Below, piece after piece: positions 8,047-14,311 of a DNA stretch of 17,650 nucleotides. Origin of the DNA: CAZBZG01 sp964496245 (GTDB lineage Bacteria > Planctomycetota > SZUA-567); the NCBI GenBank assembly GCA_964496245.1, contig CAZBZG010000074.1:1-17650 (forward strand), in the 5' to 3' direction. Position 1 is the first letter of the stretch; the number at the start of each line of letters is the position of its first letter. The notes beneath the pieces were generated by a model, which saw nothing but the letters and a program-made list of their open reading frames with translations, was not told the DNA's origin and did not search any database. The position numbers and the translations under genes are program-made.

Positions 8047-11034
8047 ATGCGTATCGCCCGGAGTACCGCCTGCGCCGCCAGACTTTCACTTGTTGCTGCA
8101 TTCTTCGCCCTGCCCTCCTGGTCCTTTGCCGCGCAAGGAAATCCGTTGCACGAGCCCAAAGAGACCCATGCCGTGCCAGAGGATGCTGCGCCGGTCGTGC
8201 TGCTGACGGACGGCGAACCGGCGGCCACAATCGTGGTGGCGGACAGCGACAACAAAAAGATCCGCCGCAGGCTCTCGTTCGCCGCCCGGGAACTGCAGTC
8301 GCTGCTCGAGCAGGCCTCCGGCGCGAAATTGCCGGTCGTCAACGCCAAGGATTTCGAAGGCGGACCGGCCATCTTTCTCGGTGTCTCCGAGGCGAGCAAA
8401 ACCGCGGGATTCCCGGAAATCGATCTGCCGGCCGAGCATTTCCGGGTCATGACCAAAGGAGATTCTCTCGCCATTCTGGGCAACAGCTCCGAAGGCGCCA
8501 CCATCCCCGGCGCCAACGGCGAGCCGGTGAGCGCGCAATCGAATTTCTTCACCAATCGAGGGACGCTCTTCGGCGTGTATGACGTGCTCGAACGCTTCCT
8601 CGGCGTCCGGTTCTACTTTCCCGGCGAACTCGGGACCATCGTTCCGAAACGCGATACCGTATCGATTCCGCCCGCGGACTACGTCGACGGGCCTGTCCTC
8701 AAGCGCCGGACGGTGTATCCGTCCCAATTCAAGCCGGACGGATCGAACAAGGGCACTTCTTTTCGCTGGCGTTGGCGCTACGGCAACAGTGCGGGGATGC
8801 AAGGCAACCATACTCACAACGGCTGGGGCAAACTGTACAAGGAGTCGAAGCCGGACATCTTCCTGGTCAAGAAAAACGGCAAACGCGACCTCGGCGGCAG
8901 CTTCGGCGGCGCCCACCTCTGCTACTCCCATCCCGACGTGGCGGACATGGAGGTGGAACACATGAAAAGGTTCTATGAAACCGGGTGGCGCGAGGCGTGG
9001 GGGAAATGGGTCATGTATCCCCACGACGCCCACGTAGCCGTCTTTCCGCAGGACTGCCTCCCGGACTGCCAGTGCGAGAAATGCCAGGCCCTGATTCAGT
9101 CGTACAACGGACCTTTTTCAAAACTGGCCCGACAGAGCGAGCTCGTCCACTCCCATTACGTCAAGGTCGCGCGGAAGATGAAGGGGCTCTGGCCCGAGAA
9201 GTATCTCCTCTTTGGCGCCTACGCGGCTTACACGCTCCCGCCGCCACCCACGGTGGAATATGAAAGCAACATGGTTGGCGAAGTCTGCATCATGGACGGC
9301 AACTCCCTCTTCAAAGAACCGGGCACACGCAAGTTCTGGCACGGCGTCCTGACCGAATACAAGCGCCGCACGGGCAACGAATCCTACGTCTGGACCTATC
9401 CTGTCTGGTCGTTCACGGCCCGCGTGCCGGCCCATTTTCCCCGCATGATCGTGGACTGGCACCGCGAGGTGCGCGACTTGATCGACGGCGAATTTCTCTG
9501 CGGGGTCGGTCGGAACTGGGCGTTGGATCACCTCACCATGTATTTCTGGTTCCGCGCCATGTGGAATCCGGACTTCGACGTCGAATCCGCGCTGGACGAG
9601 TATCACCGCCTTTGCTACGGTCCCGCCGCCGGCCGGATGCGCCGCTTTTACGACTACATGGAGGACCGCTGGATGGATGCGCGGTGGGGCGCGGCCTCGA
9701 ATGTGCGGGGAACCGTCACCAAGTCTTACAACAACCTCTTCACGAAGACCTATCCCAAGCACGTGCGCGAGAAGATCGCCCGCATGGGCGAGGCCGCCCT
9801 CGCCGCCGCGCCGGAAGGGACGCCCTACGCCGCCCGCGTGCAGGCGGTCGTCGAGGCCCACCGCCCGTTCCAGAAAACGGCAGAGCTCTTCGAACGTCTC
9901 GATCGGGGAGCAATTTTCTATGTGCAGCCCGGCACGCCGGCTGCCGTTGACGGAAAACTGGACGACGCCTGCTGGCGCATCGACCCCGCGACCATGGTGA
10001 CCAATTTCGACAAGCCCGCCGGCTTGGCGACGCGGGTGCGCTTCGTCTACGACGATACGGCGATATACGTGGCCGTCCGCGCCGAGGAGCCGAACATGGA
10101 CGCGCTCAAGGAGAAAGCTGCCGGACTGGACAAAATGGCGTGGGACGACGACGGCATCGAGTTCTTCCTGGCTCCCGTCAAGGATCCGGATCACTACCTC
10201 CAGTTCGCCGTAAATACGGCGGGGGCGGTCTTCGACGGATGGAAGCCTGCCGAAGCGGTCTTCTCGGCAGCCAAGAACTTTCCCAATGCCCAAGTGGGGA
10301 TCACAAAGCAGGATGCCTCCTGGACTCTTGAACTCAGCATCCCCTGGAGCGACATGAACACGGAAGCCCCGAAGCCGGGCGAATCGCGGAAGGCGAACGT
10401 CATGCGCAACCGCTTCGCCGGCTCAAAGAAGGTGACGCGGTACTACTACAGCCCTCACCTCGGCACGAGCCACCACAACGCCAACTTCTACGGCACGCTG
10501 ATCTTCATCGCCCGGGACAAGTGGCGCGAGACCTTTTCCGACGTTGAAGAGGTGAAGGAACGCTGGAGCGCCTCCGTGTGGAACGCCAAGGACACGCCGG
10601 AAGCCCATGCCGAACTGACGGTGGCCGACGGCGTGGGGCGTCTCTCCGGCCGGGTGGGCAACAGCTATTACATCGCGCTCATCACCGCGCGGCCGAACAT
10701 CGAGATTCGCCCCGGGGATCGCCTCGAGATCCGCTACCGCGGGCCGCTGGATAGGTCGGTCGGCGGGCAGCAGCGCCTCCAGGTCGGCGTCCGACTGAAG
10801 ACGCCGGACGGCAAGGCGCATACCGGAACCCATTATGACAACCGCAAGGACCAGGAGGGCAGCCCCTGGCGACGGCTCGTCGTGGATCCCTTCGCTCTAG
10901 CCAAGGTGAAGGACGCCCAGAGAGCGGAACTCAGGCATATCCAACTGCACATGAAGACCGCGAAGGGCTCGAAGAATGCCATGGAGTTCGACTACGTGCG
11001 CGTGAGCCCGCATACCGCCGCGACCGTGAAGTGA
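8047..11034 (+). CDS. Secreted DUF4838 protein with CBM9-like module
   Basis: 995 residues from ATG 8047, with the strong ribosome-binding site GGAGGAG at 8034-8040. A Sec signal peptide is visible: MRIARSTACAARLS, a hydrophobic core LVAAFFALPSWSF, and probable cleavage after Ala28 or Ala29. Residues about 50-125 resemble the N-terminal alpha/beta domain of alpha-glucuronidase/hexosaminidase-like proteins (FAARELQSLLEQASGAKLPVV). The DUF4838 core (PF16126) follows, with GVYDVLERFLGVRFYFPGE, AHLCYSHPDV and a Cys cluster at 341, 343 and 346 (CQCEKC). From about Val634 to 825 there is a CBM9-like beta-sandwich (VDGKLDDACW, WDDDGIEFFLAP, WTLELSIPWSDM). A final domain, about 830-990, is beta-rich and not recognised by me; it may be another carbohydrate-binding fold. 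DUF4838 is thought to be a glycoside-hydrolase-like TIM barrel with unknown substrate. It starts 32 nt after the pseudopilin stop and is probably co-transcribed with it. Confidence 0.92.
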   Translation: MRIARSTACAARLSLVAAFFALPSWSFAAQGNPLHEPKETHAVPEDAAPVVLLTDGEPAATIVVADSDNKKIRRRLSFAARELQSLLEQASGAKLPVVNAKDFEGGPAIFLGVSEASKTAGFPEIDLPAEHFRVMTKGDSLAILGNSSEGATIPGANGEPVSAQSNFFTNRGTLFGVYDVLERFLGVRFYFPGELGTIVPKRDTVSIPPADYVDGPVLKRRTVYPSQFKPDGSNKGTSFRWRWRYGNSAGMQGNHTHNGWGKLYKESKPDIFLVKKNGKRDLGGSFGGAHLCYSHPDVADMEVEHMKRFYETGWREAWGKWVMYPHDAHVAVFPQDCLPDCQCEKCQALIQSYNGPFSKLARQSELVHSHYVKVARKMKGLWPEKYLLFGAYAAYTLPPPPTVEYESNMVGEVCIMDGNSLFKEPGTRKFWHGVLTEYKRRTGNESYVWTYPVWSFTARVPAHFPRMIVDWHREVRDLIDGEFLCGVGRNWALDHLTMYFWFRAMWNPDFDVESALDEYHRLCYGPAAGRMRRFYDYMEDRWMDARWGAASNVRGTVTKSYNNLFTKTYPKHVREKIARMGEAALAAAPEGTPYAARVQAVVEAHRPFQKTAELFERLDRGAIFYVQPGTPAAVDGKLDDACWRIDPATMVTNFDKPAGLATRVRFVYDDTAIYVAVRAEEPNMDALKEKAAGLDKMAWDDDGIEFFLAPVKDPDHYLQFAVNTAGAVFDGWKPAEAVFSAAKNFPNAQVGITKQDASWTLELSIPWSDMNTEAPKPGESRKANVMRNRFAGSKKVTRYYYSPHLGTSHHNANFYGTLIFIARDKWRETFSDVEEVKERWSASVWNAKDTPEAHAELTVADGVGRLSGRVGNSYYIALITARPNIEIRPGDRLEIRYRGPLDRSVGGQQRLQVGVRLKTPDGKAHTGTHYDNRKDQEGSPWRRLVVDPFALAKVKDAQRAELRHIQLHMKTAKGSKNAMEFDYVRVSPHTAATVK

Positions 11035-11061
11035 AACCGATGGGTCGGTCCCGGCCCCTTT

Positions 11062-11102
11062 GGCAAGAGCGCCTGTGCTACATGCCGCACCCTCGGGGTG
11101 TA
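11062..11102 (+). repeat. Intergenic repeat, copy A (21-nt core plus small hairpin)
   Basis: Bases 11062-11082 are identical over 21 nt to 17025-17045 (core GGCAAGAGCGCCTGTGCTAC plus A). In both copies a CCC-N3-GGG mini-hairpin follows; here it is CACCC/GGGTG at 11088-11100 with a 3-nt loop. Similarity over the next 20 nt is about 13 of 20. The element lies in the 100-nt gap between convergent genes, a typical place for dispersed intergenic elements or bidirectional terminators. Confidence 0.7.
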
Positions 11103-11134
11103 CGCCGGAAGGGAACCGCGCGCGCGAGCCGTTT

Positions 11135-13222
11135 TCACACGCCAGCCAGGCGCAGCTCGAAACACGCGCCCCCGCCGTCCGCCGGGACGAGAACGAGCTC
11201 GCCGCCCATGGCGCGGGCGAGCCGGCGGCAGAGGGCGAGGCCCAGGCCTACGCCGGGCGCGGACTCGGCTGCGTCGCGGGCCGACTTGCTGAAGGGCTGG
11301 AAGATGCGGCGCGCCTCGTCGGCCGCCACACCGGGGCCGTGGTCGCGCACACGGATCCGGGCGCGCGGGAGCGCGGCCGCGAGCTCCAGATGAATGCGGT
11401 GGTCCGCACTGCGCGCCGCATACTTGCAGGCGTTGTCCACCAGGTTGAAGAGGATCTGCTCCACAGCCGTGCCCTCGGCCCGCACCCGCACCGCACCCGT
11501 GTCGGCCGGCACGTGCGCCACGAGTTCCATGCCGCTCTGTTGGGCGCGGTCGCGCAGCCGGTCGGCCGCGCGTTCGACGAGCGCGCCCAGCGGCACGGCT
11601 TCGAGACTGCGGCGGGACTTCCCGCGTTCGAGCCGCGCGTAGGCGAGCACGTTCTCCACAAGATGCCCCAACCGATTCGCTTCGCGGCAGAGCGTGTCCA
11701 GATACCCTTTGCGCTTGTCCGGCGCGACCATGCCCTCGGACAGCATCTCGGCGTACATGCGAAAGGTGGTGAGCGGGGTCCGCAGCTCGTGCGTTACGGC
11801 TGAGACGAACGCCGCGCGCCGCTCGCTCAACGCCAGCGCACCGTAGAGGAGCGCGCCCGCGGCCAGAATGGCGAAAACCACACCGGCCCAGGCGATGTAG
11901 ACGGTGAGCCGGAGGGGCGAAGCCCGTTGATGCGCGGGAGCCGCTGGCTCGCCGGGCCGCAGCCGGAGCGGCAGGGCGGCGAGCAGCCGCTCGGGCGTGC
12001 GCGGGGCTGCCTGGGACCGCACCGGCTCCAGCCGTGCGGCCGGCAGCAGGTCGCGGACGTCGCGGACGAGCGCGCGCGCGAGCCCAGGCCAGTCGAGCAC
12101 GCAGCCCTGCACATAGGTCGCGTCCTTCAGCCGCACCTGCCGCGCGAGCAGCAGGGTGTCATCCTGCCACAGCGGTTGGAGCATGCCTTCGGCGAGCGAG
12201 ACCTCCTCGCCCGGCGCAGCCGCAGCCTGTTCCGGTTCGGACGCGGCGGGCTCGGGGGCTGCGGGGCCGGACGTCGGCTCGGTCTCGGGTTTGGGATCGC
12301 GTGGGGCCTCGATCGGATCGCGGCGCACCTTGCCTACGGCGGGCTTGGCCTGTGCATTTGGCTCCTGCCGGAGCCGCGTCTGCTTGGTCTGCGCGTACGC
12401 GTTGCGGCTCTGGGCCGAGGCCGCGAGATTGGCTTGCGTGTCCCGCGCCCGCCGGCTGAATTCCTGCGCGTTCCGCGCCCGCTGAACGGCCTGGTTCACC
12501 TCCATCACCTGCTCGGTCTGTTGCGCGAGCGGGCCCGTCTGCTGCAGGAGCTGGCTCTCGGCCTGGTTCACCGGCGGGACGGCCCGCTCGACGGGCGCCT
12601 GGGCGAGCGCGAGGGGAACGGGCGCAGCCTGATTGGGGCCGCTCCCGTCCGGGCCGCGCGCGAGCAGGCGGTCGGCCAGCGCCTGGGTCGGCTCGGGCGC
12701 AGGCAGGCTAGCCAGCAGGCGCGCACGCTGCAGCCCGTTCGACAGACGTTCGAGCGCCTGCGCCTGCGCCTGGAACGAAGCGGACGAGACGCCGCCGTCC
12801 GCCTCCCGCAGCGCGAGCGTGCGCCACTCACCCGTCGGCGCCTGCGGGCTGGAAAGCGCGCCGTCGGGCGCCACCTGGAAATGCAGCCGCACGAACGACG
12901 GTCGTTCGTTCAGGAGAGGCGAAGCCACCAGCGGGGTAGCCGGGTCCACGGGGTCGAACATGCGCGTGTAGCCGCGTTCGGCCGGGTAGAACGCCTGGTA
13001 CACGAAGTAGGGCCGCGCGTTTTCCCGGGCCACGAGCGCGCCCAGGCGGCTGTCCATGCGCCAGAGCGCGAGGCGCACGTTCTCCTCGAACGCGGCCAGC
13101 TGTTGGGCCCGCGCCTGGGCCCGGTCGAGCGCCATGAGCTGCCAGCTCATCCACCCGAGCACGCCGACGAGAAGCGCCGCGCACACGGCAAAAACCGTCC
13201 ACACCTGCCAGGCGCGTTTCAT
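11135..13222 (-). CDS. Sensor histidine kinase with long extracytoplasmic domain
   Basis: 695 residues. ATG complement at 13220-13222 overlaps the response regulator stop by 4 nt (ATGA), with GAGG 4 nt upstream. A TM helix lies at about residues 5-29 (VFAVCAALLVGVLGW) and a second at about 436-462 (VYIAWAGVVFAILAAGALLYG), leaving roughly 400 extracytoplasmic residues. The sensor region begins with RPYFVYQAFYPAERGYTRMF. From about 200 to 345 it turns into a Gln/Ala/Arg- and then Pro/Glu-rich low-complexity stretch. The HisKA H-box is FVSAVTHELRTPLTTF with His478 as phospho-acceptor. HATPase motifs include the N box around Asn597 (NLVDNACKYA), RDHGPGV and GVGLGLAL near residue 657. It autophosphorylates and passes phosphate to the coupled regulator. 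The signal is unknown; the VIT/vWA protein encoded upstream on the same strand is a candidate partner. The protein is much longer than typical kinases of about 450 residues because of the sensor domain. Confidence 0.95.
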   Translation of the reverse strand: MKRAWQVWTVFAVCAALLVGVLGWMSWQLMALDRAQARAQQLAAFEENVRLALWRMDSRLGALVARENARPYFVYQAFYPAERGYTRMFDPVDPATPLVASPLLNERPSFVRLHFQVAPDGALSSPQAPTGEWRTLALREADGGVSSASFQAQAQALERLSNGLQRARLLASLPAPEPTQALADRLLARGPDGSGPNQAAPVPLALAQAPVERAVPPVNQAESQLLQQTGPLAQQTEQVMEVNQAVQRARNAQEFSRRARDTQANLAASAQSRNAYAQTKQTRLRQEPNAQAKPAVGKVRRDPIEAPRDPKPETEPTSGPAAPEPAASEPEQAAAAPGEEVSLAEGMLQPLWQDDTLLLARQVRLKDATYVQGCVLDWPGLARALVRDVRDLLPAARLEPVRSQAAPRTPERLLAALPLRLRPGEPAAPAHQRASPLRLTVYIAWAGVVFAILAAGALLYGALALSERRAAFVSAVTHELRTPLTTFRMYAEMLSEGMVAPDKRKGYLDTLCREANRLGHLVENVLAYARLERGKSRRSLEAVPLGALVERAADRLRDRAQQSGMELVAHVPADTGAVRVRAEGTAVEQILFNLVDNACKYAARSADHRIHLELAAALPRARIRVRDHGPGVAADEARRIFQPFSKSARDAAESAPGVGLGLALCRRLARAMGGELVLVPADGGGACFELRLAGV

Positions 13223-13923
13223 GGCGCCTCGCTTCCGGCAAAGAGGTATCCGCGGCCGCGCACCGTGCGGATGAGCTGCGGGTCGCCGGCCGGATCGCGC
13301 AGCTTCTCGCGCAGACGCGCCACGTGCATGTCGATGGTGCGCGTCTCCACGTGCGCGCCGTCGATCCGCCAGACCCGGGCGAGGATCTCCTCCCGGCTGA
13401 CGACGCGGCCCGGATGGCGGGCGAGGTACCGGAGGAGCTCTGCCTCGCGCTCCGAGAGGTCGGCCCGTCCGCCGTCGTCATAGCGAATCCCGCCCTGCGC
13501 GAGGTCGGCTACGCCCCCCGCAAAGGCGACATCGCTCACGTCCGCGGGCCGGTCCGGACTCCGGCGGAGCACAGCCTGCACGCGCGCGAGCAGCTCCTTG
13601 ACGCTGAAGGGCTTGACCACGTAGTCGTCCGCCCCGAGCTTGAGCCCCTTGACCCGGTCGTCCTCTGCCCCGCGCGCGGTCAGGATGATCACGGGTACGG
13701 TGGGCCGCGCGTCCCGCACCGCCTCCAGGAGTTCGAGCCCGTCCCGCGCCGGCAGCGTGAGATCCAAGAGCAGGAGGTCGTAGGTGAAGCGGAGCGCTTT
13801 GGCGAGCCCGTCCTCGCCGTCCGACGCCTCGATCGCCTCCGCGCCCTCGTACGCGAGCGCATCGGCAATGCCCTGCCGGATGGCAGCGTCGTCCTCCACG
13901 ATCAGGATCTGTCGCTTGGGCAT
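13219..13923 (-). CDS. Response regulator, OmpR/PhoB family
   Basis: 234 residues from ATG at 13921-13923 (complement), with GAGG at 13932-13935, 8 nt upstream. The receiver domain opens with QILIVEDDAAIRQG (Asp11, Asp12). The phospho-acceptor is Asp54 in LLLLDLTLP, with Thr82 (ILTAR) and Lys104 (VVKPF) as switch residues. The C-terminal winged helix is visible in LSEREAELLRYLARHPGRVVSREEILARVW and in the recognition region ETRTIDMHVARLREKLRD, ending with the wing IRTVRGRGYLF. It is a DNA-binding output for the kinase, whose start codon overlaps its stop. All catalytic residues are present, so it should be functional. Targets are not visible; direct repeats at 16934-16963 upstream of the VIT/vWA gene are one candidate site. 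Confidence 0.96.
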   Translation of the reverse strand: MPKRQILIVEDDAAIRQGIADALAYEGAEAIEASDGEDGLAKALRFTYDLLLLDLTLPARDGLELLEAVRDARPTVPVIILTARGAEDDRVKGLKLGADDYVVKPFSVKELLARVQAVLRRSPDRPADVSDVAFAGGVADLAQGGIRYDDGGRADLSEREAELLRYLARHPGRVVSREEILARVWRIDGAHVETRTIDMHVARLREKLRDPAGDPQLIRTVRGRGYLFAGSEAP

Positions 13924-14024
13924 GTAGCGAACCTCAATGCAGCAGAAAAGGACGCCCGAACAGAGCGAGGATTCCTGGCTGCTTCTGGTTCAGCGCTACG
14001 GGTTGCGCAGCTTCCTGACTTCCA

Positions 14025-14195
14025 TCACCCCTCCTGCGCGCGGCGGGCAGCCTGCACCCTGTCCACATCCCGGCGGATGGCCACGAGCGCGGAGAGGCGT
14101 TCCTCGGGAGATCGCCGCTGCCAGAAGGCCAGATCCCAGCGCTCTGCATCTGCAAAATCGCGAGCCCGATGCGTCTCGAGTGTCTGCCGACGCAT
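14025..14195 (-). CDS. Small antitoxin-like protein, partner gene missing
   Basis: 56 residues from ATG 14195 (complement); the open frame extends to GTG 14255, and a CTG at 14218 has a better-spaced GGAGGAG (14226-14232), so the start is uncertain. The core DFADAERWDLAFWQRRSPEERLSALVAIR resembles a widespread family of small proteins with an 'eAd..D..ywl..sPeERl..l..lr' pattern, which often precede a nucleotidyltransferase-like gene in an apparent two-gene toxin-antitoxin-like pair (family recognition from memory, moderate certainty). Here an ATG overlaps the stop (TGATG), as expected for the partner, but that frame ends after nine codons (MEVRKLRNP, then TAG). Before the next gene only 100 nt remain. 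This suggests a solitary or decaying member inserted between the VIT/vWA and response regulator genes. Confidence 0.55.
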   Translation of the reverse strand: MRRQTLETHRARDFADAERWDLAFWQRRSPEERLSALVAIRRDVDRVQAARRAQEG

Positions 14196-14260
14196 GGCCG
14201 ACCGTTCAGTGATGTCCAGGGTTCTCTCCTCCGCGCCTGATCGCAAGCCGCCCACTCTTC

Positions 14261-14288
14261 ACTATAGCGCTTGGCTCCCCGGACGCAA
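14261..14288 (-). promoter_or_regulatory. Candidate sigma-70 promoter before the small gene and the RR-HK pair
   Basis: On the minus strand TTGCGT (14288-14283) and TATAGT (14266-14261) are separated by 16 nt. The -10 box matches 5 of 6 positions and the -35 box 3 of 6. It lies in the 50-100 nt between the VIT/vWA stop and the small gene, so the small gene, response regulator and kinase could be transcribed independently of the VIT/vWA gene. Predicted transcription would start near 14254, making the GTG at 14255 unlikely as a start. Confidence 0.4.
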
Positions 14289-14311
14289 GCCCGATCCGCA
14301 TGCCTGGACCG

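Noticed and set aside
7129..11034. A single 1301-residue pseudopilin-DUF4838 fusion protein
   Set aside because: It reads through ten Ns; the frame after the gap is wrong for the pseudopilin C-terminus, which ends at 8014, and the DUF4838 part has its own ribosome-binding site and signal peptide at 8047.
11927..13483. Long + strand open frame of 518 codons opposite the histidine kinase
   Set aside because: Arg/Gly/Leu-rich shadow of a GC-rich gene; the minus strand carries intact kinase motifs and a coupled start.
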